Positions 1-8,192 of a DNA stretch of 64,000 bases are shown here, piece after piece; within the stretch, counting starts at the first letter, position 1; every line of letters starts with the position of its first letter. The stretch covers positions 5,530,501 to 5,594,500 of the forward strand of contig NZ_CP128846.1 of NCBI RefSeq assembly GCF_030388665.1, given 5' to 3'. The translations under genes and the position numbers were made by a program. The notes beneath the pieces are model-generated. The model searched no databases and was not told where the DNA came from. It saw only the letters and a program-made list of their open reading frames with translations. The stretch comes from Streptomyces flavofungini (GTDB lineage: Bacteria; Actinomycetota; Actinomycetes; Streptomycetales; Streptomycetaceae).

Positions 1-796
1 GTCCCTCGCCAGGGAGAACCTGGAACTCACGGTCGCCGCCACCCTCCAGGCCTCCGCCCTGCACACCGCGCCCCGCCAGTCCGACGAGGCCCTGGCCCGC
101 TGGGACGCCGCGATGGACGTCGTGTCCGACGCCGCGCACGCCGCGTACCGCAAGCTGGTCGAGGACCCGGACCTGCCGACCTACTTCCTCGCCTCCACGC
201 CGGTCGACCAGCTCGCCGACCTGCACCTGGGCTCCCGGCCCTCGCGCCGCCCCGGCTCGGGCGTCTCGCTCGACGGCCTGCGCGCCATCCCGTGGGTGTT
301 CGGCTGGACCCAGTCGCGGCAGATCGTGCCCGGCTGGTTCGGCGTGGGCTCCGGCCTGAAGGCGCTGCGCGAGGCGGGTCTCGACACCGTCCTCGACGAG
401 ATGCACGAGCACTGGCACTTCTTCCGGAACTTCCTCTCCAACGTGGAGATGACGCTCGCCAAGACCGACCTGCGCATCGCCCGGCACTACGTGGACACGC
501 TGGTGCCGAGCGAGCTGCAGCACGTCTTCGAGACCATCGAGGCCGAGCACGCGCTCACCGTCGCCGAGGTCCTGCGCGTCACCGGCGGCGAGCGCCTCCT
601 CGACTCCAACCCGGTGCTCCAGCAGACCTTCTCGATCCGCGACGCCTACCTGGACCCGATCTCCTACCTCCAGGTCGCGCTGCTCAAGCGGCAGCGGGAC
701 GCGGTGGCCGCGGGCGACGAGGCCGACCCGCTGCTCGCGCGGGCGCTGCTCCTCACGGTCAACGGGGTCGCGGCGGGGCTGCGCAACACCGGCTGA
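1..796 (+). CDS. ppc: Phosphoenolpyruvate carboxylase, C-terminal part
   Basis: The reading frame is already open at base 2 and runs to TGA at 796, so the start lies outside the window; about 264 C-terminal residues are present of roughly 900 in the family. The enzyme adds bicarbonate to phosphoenolpyruvate to make oxaloacetate in the cytosol, refilling the TCA cycle. Family signatures seen are the stretch LGSRPSRR, the segment [14 protein letters not shown], which carries the conserved active-site region, and the usual C-terminal ending [14 protein letters not shown], where the terminal glycine-containing tail is typical. The gene is followed by a strong hairpin terminator and points towards a left-going membrane-protein gene. 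Identity is firm; only the 5' end is unknown. Confidence 0.95.
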   Translation, partial: SLARENLELTVAATLQASALHTAPRQSDEALARWDAAMDVVSDAAHAAYRKLVEDPDLPTYFLASTPVDQLADLHLGSRPSRRPGSGVSLDGLRAIPWVFGWTQSRQIVPGWFGVGSGLKALREAGLDTVLDEMHEHWHFFRNFLSNVEMTLAKTDLRIARHYVDTLVPSELQHVFETIEAEHALTVAEVLRVTGGERLLDSNPVLQQTFSIRDAYLDPISYLQVALLKRQRDAVAAGDEADPLLARALLLTVNGVAAGLRNTG

Positions 797-816
797 CGCC
801 GCGCCTTGATGTGCAC

Positions 817-850
817 GAGGGCCCCTCACCCACGCGGGTGAGGGGCCCTC
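817..850 (+). terminator. Hairpin terminator after ppc
   Basis: A perfect 15-bp inverted repeat (817-831 with 836-850) encloses the four-base loop ACGC, 21 bases after the ppc stop. There is no clear T-run, as is usual in Streptomyces. Confidence 0.8.
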
Positions 851-871
851 GCGGGTCGGCAGGCCGGTGCC

Positions 872-937
872 TCAGAGGCTCAACGCCGCGAACGCCGCCG
901 ACAGTCAGAGGCTCAACGCCGCGAACGCCGCCGACAG
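872..937. repeat. 33-bp perfect tandem duplication spanning a stop codon
   Basis: Bases 872-904 and 905-937 are identical 33-mers. Copy two contains the last ten codons and the TGA (905-907 on the minus strand) of the neighbouring membrane-protein gene; copy one is an untranslated echo just past the stop. Because 33 is a multiple of three, loss of the first stop would simply add the same eleven codons again. Confidence 0.9.
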
Positions 938-1360
938 TTGGACGCCCCCGGCGAGCGCCAGGACACCCGCCGTCCGGTTCAGCCGCAACCCCCCGGCCAC
1001 CACCACCGCGGCGAGGAGCAGCGCGCCGCCCAGCGGCAGCCACGCGTGCAGGAAGCCCGGGCCGCCGCTGCGGACGGCCTCGTCCGAGTCGGGCTTGACC
1101 ACGACCGGGATGCGCTCGCCCTCGCGGGCCGCGACCGACTCGTCGATGACGACGCGGTCGCGCGCCCTGCTCCCGGACGCGGGGGCGTAGGGGCCGGTGC
1201 ACTCGTCCCCGCCGCAGCGCGCGACGGACAGCATGCCCCGCTCCCGCCCGTCGTCGGGCACCATCACATACCGCGCCGTCCCCCACGACGCCCAGACGCC
1301 GGCGATCAGGATCAGGGCCGCGACGAGCCCCGCCGCGCCCCGCAGTACGTAAGCGGGCAT
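905..1360 (-). CDS. Small two-helix membrane protein, hypothetical
   Basis: About 151 residues. A first hydrophobic segment (near residues 5-25) is followed by an outside-type soluble region with two cysteines (near VARCGGDECTG) and a basic/acidic stretch, then a second hydrophobic segment in the C-terminal third (AWLPLGGALLLAAVVVAGGL). This layout resembles DUF3592-type envelope proteins, but I cannot name a function. The start at 1360 is chosen because AAGGA stands seven bases upstream; an in-frame GTG at 1387 would add nine residues. The gene stands alone between ppc (convergent) and pth. Its 3' end lies in a 33-bp tandem duplication. Confidence 0.65.
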   Translation of the reverse strand: MPAYVLRGAAGLVAALILIAGVWASWGTARYVMVPDDGRERGMLSVARCGGDECTGPYAPASGSRARDRVVIDESVAAREGERIPVVVKPDSDEAVRSGGPGFLHAWLPLGGALLLAAVVVAGGLRLNRTAGVLALAGGVQLSAAFAALSL

Positions 1361-1424
1361 GGCGGCGATCCTTGGGGAGGGGAGCACGCTGCGTCAACAG
1401 GCGACGGCGCGAACGTCCCGTACG

Positions 1425-2021
1425 TCAGGAGTTGTACGCGCTCTGCGCCCGCTCCAGGCCCTCGGACACCAGGCACTCCACGGCGTCCGCGGCCCGGTCC
1501 ACGAAGTAGTCCAGCTCCTTGCGCTCCGTGCTGGAGAAGTCCTTGAGGACGAAGTCGGCGACCTGCATCCGGCCCGGCGGGCGGCCGATACCGAAGCGCA
1601 CCCGGTGGTAGTCGGAGCCCATCGCCTTCGTCATCGACTTCAGACCGTTGTGGCCGTTGTCGCCGCCGCCCAGCTTCAGGCGCAGCACGCCGTAGTCGAT
1701 GTCGAGTTCGTCGTGCACGGCGACGATGTTCGCCGTGGGCACCTTGTAGAAGTCGCGCAGGGCGGTGACCGGACCGCCCGAGAGGTTCATGTACGAGGCG
1801 GGCTTGGCGAGGACGACGCGACGGCTGCCGGGGCCCATCGGGCCGATCCGGCCCTCCAGGACGTGCGCCTGCGCCTTGGCGGCCCGCTTGAAGCTGCCGC
1901 CGATCCGGTCGGCGAGCAGGTCGGCGACCATGAAGCCGACGTTGTGGCGGTTCATGGCGTAGCCGGGGCCGGGGTTGCCGAGCCCCACGATCAGCCAGGG
2001 GGCGCTGGGGTCCGTCGTCAT
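1425..2021 (-). CDS. pth: Peptidyl-tRNA hydrolase
   Basis: This 198-residue protein cleaves the ester bond of peptidyl-tRNAs released from stalled ribosomes, recycling tRNA in the cytosol. The N-terminal signature [18 protein letters not shown] holds the catalytic histidine (RHN), and [12 protein letters not shown] and [12 protein letters not shown], the other two conserved blocks with the catalytic aspartate and substrate-gripping asparagine, follow in normal order. Length fits the family. AAGGAG lies nine bases before the ATG. It sits 88 bases downstream of rplY in the same direction, the rplY-pth pairing common in actinobacteria, with a hairpin between the two that may lower read-through. 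Confidence 0.96.
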   Translation of the reverse strand: MTTDPSAPWLIVGLGNPGPGYAMNRHNVGFMVADLLADRIGGSFKRAAKAQAHVLEGRIGPMGPGSRRVVLAKPASYMNLSGGPVTALRDFYKVPTANIVAVHDELDIDYGVLRLKLGGGDNGHNGLKSMTKAMGSDYHRVRFGIGRPPGRMQVADFVLKDFSSTERKELDYFVDRAADAVECLVSEGLERAQSAYNS

Positions 2022-2055
2022 CCGTGTGTCTCCTTCATGGCACCTTCATAGCGCA

Positions 2056-2089
2056 ACCGCCGCCCAGCGCCAGGGCGCTGAGCGGCGGT
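2056..2089 (-). terminator. Hairpin between rplY and pth
   Basis: Two 15-base arms (2056-2070 and 2075-2089) pair with one mismatch around a short loop, 20 bases after the rplY stop. It may end or attenuate rplY transcripts before pth. Confidence 0.5.
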
Positions 2090-2109
2090 CGGTACTGCCG
2101 CGTCGAGGA

Positions 2110-2700
2110 TCAGGCCTCGGCGGCCTCGTCGCCCGCGGCCTCGGCCGGGGCCTCCTCGGCCTGCGCGGCCAGGATCTGCAGGACGACGGTGTCGTCCTCG
2201 ACGGCCAGGGAGACGCCGGAGGGCAGCGTGATGTCCTTGGCGAGGACGGAGGCACCGGCCTCCAGACCCGCGATGGAGACGCTCAGGGACTCGGGGATGT
2301 GGGTGGCCTCGGCCTCGACCGGAAGCGCGTTGAGGACGTGCTCCAGGAGGTTGGCGCCCGGGGCCAGGTCGCCCTCGGCGACGACGGGGATCTCGACGTT
2401 GACCTTCTCGCCGCGCTTCACGAGGAGCAGGTCGACGTGCTTGAGGATGCCCTGACGCAGGACGTCGCGCTGCACCGCCTTCGGGATGGCCAGCTCGGTC
2501 TTGCCCTCGATGTCCAGGGAGATCAGGACGTTGGAGGTGCGCAGGGCCAGGAGCAGGTCGTGGCCGGGCAGGGTGATGTGGACCGGGTCGGTGCCGTGGC
2601 CGTACAGGACGCCGGGGACCTTGTCCTCGCGGCGGATGCGGCGGGCGGCGCCCTTGCCGAACTCGGTACGGACCTCGGCGCTGAGCTTGACCTCAGACAT
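2110..2700 (-). CDS. rplY: 50S ribosomal protein L25 / general stress protein Ctc
   Basis: The 196-residue protein binds 5S rRNA in the large ribosomal subunit. The N-terminal L25 domain (residues 1-90: SEVKLSAEVRTEFGKGAARR, then KVPGVLYGHG) is followed by the longer C-terminal TL5/Ctc beta domain (LEHVLNALPVEAEATHIPE, with the DITLPSGVSL loop), and the tail is rich in Glu and Ala. This is the long Ctc form, which in other Gram-positives is stress induced. The ATG at 2700 has GAGGAG seven bases upstream; an in-frame upstream ATG at 2739 lacks a comparable site. It is the first gene before pth and downstream of prs. Confidence 0.95.
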   Translation of the reverse strand: MSEVKLSAEVRTEFGKGAARRIRREDKVPGVLYGHGTDPVHITLPGHDLLLALRTSNVLISLDIEGKTELAIPKAVQRDVLRQGILKHVDLLLVKRGEKVNVEIPVVAEGDLAPGANLLEHVLNALPVEAEATHIPESLSVSIAGLEAGASVLAKDITLPSGVSLAVEDDTVVLQILAAQAEEAPAEAAGDEAAEA

Positions 2701-2811
2701 GGTGCACTCCTCGTAGAAAAGGTGAACTGACGTGGTCACCCGGCCACGACTGGCCTGCTACGAAGAGCGCGTCGATAACGGACCGCCGCAGCTGCGTTCG
2801 TGAAAACGCGA

Positions 2812-2867
2812 GTGCGGCCTCCCTCGCCGAGCAACTTCGACAGTCTACTCGGTGAGGGAGGCCGCAC
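2812..2867 (-). terminator. Terminator after prs
   Basis: Twenty-base arms (2812-2831 and 2848-2867, one mismatch) form a long hairpin, followed on the minus strand by a TTTT run near 2803-2806. It closes the glmU-prs unit, 57 bases past the prs stop. Confidence 0.8.
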
Positions 2868-2923
2868 CCAAAAGGATCTTGCGGGACGCCCGGGGAGGCC
2901 CGGAGCGGCCGCGGCGGAGCGCC

Positions 2924-3910
2924 TTACGCGGGGCCGCTCTGCTCCTCGAAGAGGCTGGTCACCGAGCCGTCCTCGAAGATCTCCCGGACGGCGTTGGCGA
3001 TCGTCGGGGCGATCGAGAGCACCGTGATCTTGTCGAGCTCCAGCTCGTTCGGCGTCGGCAGCGTGTTGGTGAACACGAACTCGCTGACCTTGGAGTTCTT
3101 CAGGCGGTCCGCGGCCGGGCCGGAGAGCACGCCGTGCGTGGCCGTCACGATGACGTCCTCGGCGCCGTGCGCGAACAGCGCGTCGGCGGCGGCGCAGATC
3201 GTGCCACCGGTGTCGATCATGTCGTCGACGAGGACACAGACGCGGCCCTCGACGTTGCCGACGACCTCGTGCACGGTGACCTGGTTGGCCACGTCCTTGT
3301 CACGGCGCTTGTGCACGATCGCCAGCGGGGCGCCCAGGCGGTCGCACCAGCGGTCGGCGACGCGCACGCGGCCGGCGTCCGGGGAGACGACCGTGAGCTT
3401 GTCCTTGTCGACCTTCGCGCCCACGTAGTCCGCGAGGATCGGCAGGGCGAAGAGGTGGTCGACGGGGCCGTCGAAGAAGCCGACGATCTGGTCGGTGTGC
3501 AGGTCGACCGAGACGATGCGGTCGGCGCCGGCGGCCTGCAGGAGGTCCGCGACCAGGCGGGCCGAGATGGGCTCGCGGCCGCGGTGCTTCTTGTCCTGGC
3601 GGGCGTAGCCGTAGAACGGCACGATCACGGTGATGCTGCGCGCGGAGGCGCGCTTCAGGGCATCGATCATGATCAGCTGTTCCATGATCCACTTATTGAT
3701 CGGAGCCGTGTGGCTCTGGATCAGGAAGCAGTCCGCGCCGCGCGCCGACTCCTGGTAGCGCACGTAGATCTCGCCGTTGGCGAAGTCGAAGGCCTTGGTC
3801 GGCACGACGCCGATGCCCAGCTGGTGTGCGACCTCCTCGGCCAGTTCGGGGTGGGCGCGGCCGGAGAAGAACATCAGCTTCTTCTCGCCGGTCGTCTTGA
3901 TCCCGCTCAC
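2924..3910 (-). CDS. prs: Ribose-phosphate pyrophosphokinase
   Basis: This 328-residue cytosolic enzyme makes PRPP from ribose 5-phosphate and ATP for purine, pyrimidine, His and Trp synthesis. Visible landmarks are FFSGRAHPELA at the N-terminus, PYGYARQDKKHRGREP (the flexible catalytic region), the metal-binding block DLHTDQIVGFF, and the PRPP-binding loop VLVDDMIDTGGT. Length is normal. The start is a GTG at 3910 with GGAGA seven bases upstream. It lies 126 bases downstream of glmU on the same strand; the two genes are neighbours in many Gram-positives, and both feed nucleotide and nucleotide-sugar supply. The gap holds a 19-bp tandem repeat. Confidence 0.97.
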   Translation of the reverse strand: MSGIKTTGEKKLMFFSGRAHPELAEEVAHQLGIGVVPTKAFDFANGEIYVRYQESARGADCFLIQSHTAPINKWIMEQLIMIDALKRASARSITVIVPFYGYARQDKKHRGREPISARLVADLLQAAGADRIVSVDLHTDQIVGFFDGPVDHLFALPILADYVGAKVDKDKLTVVSPDAGRVRVADRWCDRLGAPLAIVHKRRDKDVANQVTVHEVVGNVEGRVCVLVDDMIDTGGTICAAADALFAHGAEDVIVTATHGVLSGPAADRLKNSKVSEFVFTNTLPTPNELELDKITVLSIAPTIANAVREIFEDGSVTSLFEEQSGPA

Positions 3911-3970
3911 AGCACAGTCTCCTCAGACGTGTTCCCTGGCCGCGAGGTGTACTCGCGCGAACCAGCCGAT

Positions 3971-4008
3971 TTCATGCACCTATCAAGGTTTCGTGCACCT
4001 ATCACGGT
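3971..4008. repeat. 19-bp near-perfect tandem repeat in the glmU-prs gap
   Basis: Two head-to-tail 19-mers (3971-3989, 3990-4008) differ at two positions and share TGCACCTATCA. They lie 60-98 bases upstream of the prs start on the minus strand. They could be tandem binding sites for a regulator of prs, or promoter halves; nothing in the sequence decides this. Confidence 0.7.
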
Positions 4009-4036
4009 ACGCGGTGTCAGGCGCACCTGTTTCCGG

Positions 4037-5494
4037 TCAGCTTTCGCCGACCGGGGTCTCGGAGGTCAGGGCGGCGGCTTCGGCGGCCCGGGCCGCCGCG
4101 CTTCCCGGACGCTTGCGGGCCACCCAGCCCTCGATATTCCGTTGCTGGCCACGGGCGACGGCCAGCGAACCGGCCGGTACGTCCTTCGTGATCACGGAGC
4201 CCGCGGCGGTGTAGGCACCGTCGCCAATCGTGACAGGAGCCACAAACATGTTGTCCGAACCCGTCTTGCAGTGCGACCCCACCGTCGTGTGGTGCTTGGC
4301 CTCGCCGTCGTAGTTCACGAACACGCTCGCGGCGCCGATGTTGGAGTACTCGCCGATCGTCGCGTCGCCCACGTAGCTCAGGTGCGGGACCTTGGTGCCC
4401 TCGCCGATCGTGGCGTTCTTCATCTCCACGTACGTACCCGCCTTGGCCTTCACGCCGAGCCGGGTGCCGGGCCGCAGGTACGCGAACGGACCGACGCTCG
4501 CCCGCTCGCCCACCTCGGCGCCGTCCGCGACGGTGTTGTCGACGCGGGCGCCCGCCCCCACCGTGGTGTCCTTCAGGCGGGTGTTGGGGCCGACCTCGCA
4601 GCCCTCGCCCAGGTGCGTGGCGCCCTGGAGCTGGGTGCCCGGGTGCACCAGGGCGTCGCGCTCGAAGGTGACGCTCGCGTCGATCCACGTCGACGCCGGG
4701 TCGACGACGGTGACGCCCGCGAGCATCGCCGCCGTGAGCAGCCGGTCGTTCAGGACCCGGCGGGCGTCGGAGAGTTGGACGCGGTTGTTGATGCCCGCGA
4801 TCTCGCGGTGGTCCCCGGCGACACAGGCGCCGACACGGTGCCCGGCCTCGCGCAGGATGCCGAGGACGTCCGTCAGGTACTCCTCACCCTGGCTGTTGTC
4901 CGTGCGGACCTTGCCGAGGGCGTCCGCGAGCAGCTGTCCGTCGAAGGCGAAGACACCCGAGTTGATCTCGCGGATGGCGCGCTGCGAGTCGGTCGCGTCC
5001 TTGTGCTCGACGATCGCGGTCACGGCGCCGGAGACGCCGTCGCGCACGATGCGGCCGTAGCCCGTCGCGTCGGGCACCTCGGCGGTCAGGACGGTGACGG
5101 CGTTGCCGTCGGCGCGGTGCGTGGCGGCCAGGCTCGTGAGCGTCGCGCCGGTGAGCAGCGGGGTGTCGCCGCAGACCACGACGACCGTGCCGTCGACGCT
5201 GCCGCCCAGCTCCTCAAGGCCCATCCGGACGGCGTGGCCCGTGCCGTTCTGCTGGGCCTGGAAGGCGGTGCGCACCTCGGGGTCGATCCCGGCCAAGTGC
5301 GCGATCACGCGCTCGCTCTCGTGCCCCACGACGGCGACCAGGCGCTCGGGGGACAGCTCGCGGGCGGCGGCGAGCACGTGCCCGACGAGGGAACGGCCGC
5401 AGATCTCGTGCAGGACCTTCGGCGTGGCCGACTTCATACGGGTGCCCTCACCCGCTGCGAGGACGACGACGGCTGCCGGGCGATTGGCGCTCAC
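4037..5494 (-). CDS. glmU: Bifunctional UDP-N-acetylglucosamine pyrophosphorylase / glucosamine-1-phosphate N-acetyltransferase
   Basis: The 485-residue cytosolic enzyme acetylates glucosamine 1-phosphate and couples it to UTP, giving UDP-GlcNAc for peptidoglycan. The N-terminal uridylyltransferase domain opens with VVLAAGEGTRMKS (residues about 8-20) and includes VVCGDTPLL; the C-terminal half is a left-handed beta-helix of hexapeptide repeats with the conserved YVEMKNATIGEGTK and LSYVGDATIGE blocks and ends in a disordered Ala-rich tail. The GTG at 5494 is chosen because residues from SANRPAAVVV match the family start and GAAGGG lies upstream; the frame stays open further upstream without homology. 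It is first in the glmU-prs unit. Confidence 0.96.
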   Translation of the reverse strand: MSANRPAAVVVLAAGEGTRMKSATPKVLHEICGRSLVGHVLAAARELSPERLVAVVGHESERVIAHLAGIDPEVRTAFQAQQNGTGHAVRMGLEELGGSVDGTVVVVCGDTPLLTGATLTSLAATHRADGNAVTVLTAEVPDATGYGRIVRDGVSGAVTAIVEHKDATDSQRAIREINSGVFAFDGQLLADALGKVRTDNSQGEEYLTDVLGILREAGHRVGACVAGDHREIAGINNRVQLSDARRVLNDRLLTAAMLAGVTVVDPASTWIDASVTFERDALVHPGTQLQGATHLGEGCEVGPNTRLKDTTVGAGARVDNTVADGAEVGERASVGPFAYLRPGTRLGVKAKAGTYVEMKNATIGEGTKVPHLSYVGDATIGEYSNIGAASVFVNYDGEAKHHTTVGSHCKTGSDNMFVAPVTIGDGAYTAAGSVITKDVPAGSLAVARGQQRNIEGWVARKRPGSAAARAAEAAALTSETPVGES

Positions 5495-5573
5495 AGGGGT
5501 GCCCTTCGGCTTCGGATGCTTGGGGAGTGGACATCCGCAGGATACCGGGGCGTAGTGGGGCGGAAATGAGGGC

Positions 5574-5600
5574 GGGTCCCGACCTTGACGGTCAGGACCC
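5574..5600 (-). terminator. Hairpin downstream of tRNA-Gln
   Basis: Eleven-base arms (5574-5584 and 5590-5600, one G-T pair) around a five-base loop lie 12 bases after the 3' end of the tRNA on the minus strand, before glmU. Confidence 0.6.
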
Positions 5601-5611
5601 GAACCTTGAAG

Positions 5612-5683
5612 CTCCCCTGCCAGGACTCGAACCTGGAACAAATCATCCAAAGTGACCCGTGTTGCCGATTACACCACAGGGGA
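5612..5683 (-). tRNA. tRNA-Gln (anticodon TTG)
   Basis: Read on the minus strand, the 72-base cloverleaf has a 7-bp acceptor stem (TCCCCTG with CAGGGGA), the D-arm around GTGTAATCGGCAACAC, the anticodon loop CTTTGGA and the T-arm with GTTCGAATC. The 3' CCA is not encoded. The unusual TCCCCTG acceptor is typical of bacterial glutamine tRNAs. Confidence 0.95.
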
Positions 5684-5712
5684 TGGTTAATGCCTTCAAA
5701 GCGGACAAAAGG

Positions 5713-6570
5713 TCAGTCCGTTGAGGTGGCGGCCTCCACTATGCCGCACCAGGCGCCCTCGATGCGACGGTACAAGTCGGCGCTCTGCCGGACTTTGATC
5801 ACCAGGCAGCCGCGATAGGCGTCGCCCACGTTCTTTCGGACGGTCTTCGGGTTGTGCTTCTTGACCGTCGTCTTGTTGAAGGCGGAGGCGTCCGCGCCGA
5901 CGAGATCGGCCCAGTAGCGCTCGGCTTCCGGCACGTCGGCGGTCTCGTGGATCATCACGCAGAACCGCAGCCGCTCCCGCTCCACTTCCAGCAAGCCGAG
6001 CCAGCGCAGGAAGACCTTGATCATGCCGGGGTCGCTGTTGACGAAAGCGACGCTCTCCCGTCGGTCGTACGGCTTGTCCTTGCCGCCTTCGGCCCAGTAG
6101 AGGCCCACTCCCAGGAGGAACAGCTCGCGGTCCGACATGGGGCCCACCTCCTGCCGGGCCGCCTCCTTCGTCCGCCGTCGCTCCTCGTCCCGTACCGCGG
6201 ACTCGTGCTCCCACCGCTTTCGGGCCGCCAGCCTGGCCTGCTCCGAGGGGTCCCGTCGCTGCGGCCTCGGCAGGTCACGGACCCACAGGGAGACCGAACT
6301 CCTCGAGCAGCCCAGCTCCACCTCGATCTGGTCGTACGTGAACCCTTGCAGCCGCAGCTCCCGCGCCCTCGCCCGCAGCTCGTCCTTCGCGTTCGGCCGC
6401 CGCGTCCACTCCGGCGGGGGCTCTCCCTGGACCAGGCGGTGCAGGAGGTCGTTGTTGAAGACCTTCAGTTCGTCGCGGATCTGGCGCAGGCTGCGTCCCT
6501 CGCGCCGCAGGGCGACCGCCCGCGCCCGCAGGTCCTCGAAGTCGGCGTACTTGCCGGTGATCTCGGTCAT
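5713..6570 (-). CDS. Helix-turn-helix protein with LAGLIDADG-like C-terminal half
   Basis: I do not recognise a named gene. The 285 residues begin with two resolvase-type helix-turn-helix units: residues about 11-45 (LRREGRSLRQIRDEL) and 63-98 (LRLQGFTYDQIEVELGCSRSSVSLWV). A basic linker (104-140) follows. The C-terminal half has LLGVGLYWAEGGK (152-164) and FVNSDPGMIKVFLRWL (176-191), then AYRGCLVIKV and SADLYRRIEGAW near the end. This order of an acidic-ended hydrophobic helix, a 'NSDP' strand and a 'S..LYRRI' helix recalls LAGLIDADG homing-endonuclease folds, so DNA binding or cleavage is my inference. It starts at ATG 6570 and ends 29 bases from tRNA-Gln, a usual insertion neighbourhood. 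Similar orphan proteins occur in actinobacteria. Confidence 0.6.
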   Translation of the reverse strand: MTEITGKYADFEDLRARAVALRREGRSLRQIRDELKVFNNDLLHRLVQGEPPPEWTRRPNAKDELRARARELRLQGFTYDQIEVELGCSRSSVSLWVRDLPRPQRRDPSEQARLAARKRWEHESAVRDEERRRTKEAARQEVGPMSDRELFLLGVGLYWAEGGKDKPYDRRESVAFVNSDPGMIKVFLRWLGLLEVERERLRFCVMIHETADVPEAERYWADLVGADASAFNKTTVKKHNPKTVRKNVGDAYRGCLVIKVRQSADLYRRIEGAWCGIVEAATSTD

Positions 6571-6652
6571 GCGATCACCTTCGTCCGGAATGCGGACGTC
6601 CGGCTCGGAAATTAGGGCGATTCAACTGTTCGAGGGTTACTGGGGGGTTTCG

Positions 6653-6695
6653 CTGGCGCGGGGCATCGCCCGGTACTGGCGCGGGGCATCGCCCG
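6653..6695. repeat. 20-bp perfect direct repeat in a divergent intergenic region
   Basis: CTGGCGCGGGGCATCGCCCG occurs at 6653-6672 and 6676-6695 (period 23). It lies between the divergent helix-turn-helix gene and the histidine kinase gene, about 90 bases before the kinase start. A two-turn spacing would place two proteins on the same DNA face. Confidence 0.75.
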
Positions 6696-6769
6696 CTACC
6701 GGATCCTGCCCCGCCCTGCCCGGGATCACAGGGCGGGAAACTCACCGGATACGGGAGCGCCGACGCCCG

Positions 6770-6775
6770 TACGCT
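6770..6775 (+). promoter_or_regulatory. -10-like hexamer for a leaderless histidine kinase start
   Basis: TACGCT ends seven bases before the ATG at 6783, the distance expected when transcription starts at the first base of the codon. The intervening GGGAGGC could also act as a ribosome site in a longer transcript. No good -35 was found. Confidence 0.4.
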
Positions 6776-6782
6776 GGGAGGC

Positions 6783-8126
6783 ATGACCACGACGGGGGAA
6801 AGCGGCACCGCGGCCAGGACCGGGCCGTGGTGGTGGGAGCGGCGGCGCAGTGCCGCCCTGGACGTCGGCCTCGGCCTCGCGTCCGCGGCCGAGTGCGGCG
6901 TCGAGGGCGTGCAGTTCGCCGACGACGCGGGCATCCCGGTCGCGGTCGGCGTGACGTTCGGTGTGCTCGCCGGGTCCGCCCTCGTCCTGCGGCGCCGCTG
7001 GCCGATCGCGGTCGTGCTGATCTCCGTCGCGATCACGCCCGCCCGCATGGGCATCCTGATGGCCATCGTCGGCCTCTACACCCTCGCCGCCTCCGAGCTG
7101 CCGCGCCGCATCATCGGCGCCCTCGCCGGGATGTCCCTCGCGGGCACCCTGATCGTCACGTTCGTGCGCACCAACCAGGACATGGCCAACGGCGACCTGG
7201 CCATCGGTGAGGGCTTCATACCGTTCATCGCCATCAGCACCTCCCTCGGCGTCACCGCCCCGCCGGTCCTCCTCGGTCTGTACGTGGGCGCGCGCCGCCG
7301 CCTGATGGAGTCCCTGCGCGAGCGCGCCGACAGCCTGGAGCGGGAGCTGCAACTGCTCGCGGAGCGCGCCGAGGAGCGCGCGGAGTGGGCCCGCGGCGAG
7401 GAGCGCACCCGCATCGCCCGCGACATGCACGACGTCGTCGCGCACCGCGTGAGCCTGATGGTCGTGCACGCGGCGGCGCTGCAGGCGGTCGCCCGCAAGG
7501 ACCCCGAGAAGGCCGTGAAGAACGCCGCCCTGGTCGGCGACATGGGCCGGCAGGCCCTGACCGAACTGCGCCAGATGCTCGGCGTCCTGAGAGCGGGCGA
7601 CACCCCGCCGAAACCGACGCCCGCCCCCGTCCCCGTCCCGCTGGCCGCCGTCGGCGAGGCCGCCGACCGGGCCGCGCCGCGCGCCGAGCCCGCCGAGGGC
7701 CCCGCCGCCCCCGATGTCCCCGAGGGGCCCTGCCTGGCCGAGCTCGACGAGCTCGTGGACCAGTCGCGGGCCGCGGGCATGGCGGTGGACCTGTCCGTGG
7801 AGGGCGACACGCGGGCGTACGCGGCCGACGTGGAGGAGACCGCGTACCGCGTGGTGCAGGAGGCCCTCACGAACGTCCACAAGCACGCGGCGGGTGCCAA
7901 GACCTATGTGCGGCTCGCGCACCGCGCCGCCGAGATCGCCATGCAGGTGGAGAACGGCCCGCCCCCGGAGGCGGGGCCGGCCGAGGTGCTGCTGCCCAGC
8001 GGCGGCAACGGCCTGGTCGGCATGAAGGAGCGGGTGACCGCGCTCGGCGGCGTGTTCGTCTCCGGGCCGACGGACGCGGGCGGCTTCAAGGTGTCGGCGG
8101 TGCTCCCGGCGTCGGCCGGTCAGTGA
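6783..8126 (+). CDS. Two-component sensor histidine kinase (NarL/HisKA_3 type), orphan
   Basis: The 447-residue protein should phosphorylate itself on His216 in response to an unknown membrane-sensed signal and pass phosphate to a NarL-type regulator. Residues about 15-180 hold several hydrophobic segments (four to five membrane passes). The dimerisation box RTRIARDMHDVVAHRVSLM with His216 follows a short coiled coil. A Pro/Ala-rich insert (about 275-320) separates it from the ATPase domain, which shows the N-box EALTNVHKHA and G-box GGNGLVGMKER. No response regulator gene lies on either side, so the partner must be encoded elsewhere. Transcription may be leaderless. Confidence 0.9.
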   Translation: MTTTGESGTAARTGPWWWERRRSAALDVGLGLASAAECGVEGVQFADDAGIPVAVGVTFGVLAGSALVLRRRWPIAVVLISVAITPARMGILMAIVGLYTLAASELPRRIIGALAGMSLAGTLIVTFVRTNQDMANGDLAIGEGFIPFIAISTSLGVTAPPVLLGLYVGARRRLMESLRERADSLERELQLLAERAEERAEWARGEERTRIARDMHDVVAHRVSLMVVHAAALQAVARKDPEKAVKNAALVGDMGRQALTELRQMLGVLRAGDTPPKPTPAPVPVPLAAVGEAADRAAPRAEPAEGPAAPDVPEGPCLAELDELVDQSRAAGMAVDLSVEGDTRAYAADVEETAYRVVQEALTNVHKHAAGAKTYVRLAHRAAEIAMQVENGPPPEAGPAEVLLPSGGNGLVGMKERVTALGGVFVSGPTDAGGFKVSAVLPASAGQ

Positions 8127-8192
8127 TCTTCCTCATACGGGTACGGGTCCTCATCCGGGTACGGCAGGCGGGCCCGTGCCGCCGCGGGGTGC

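Noticed and set aside
2852..5569. A 905-codon open frame on the plus strand across prs and glmU
   Set aside because: It is antisense to two firmly identified genes; high GC leaves such frames open. The protein is Arg/Gly/Asp-rich with no family motif.
5612..5683. tRNA-Gln as the attachment site of an integrated element
   Set aside because: No second copy of the tRNA 3' end and no integrase gene were seen in the window.
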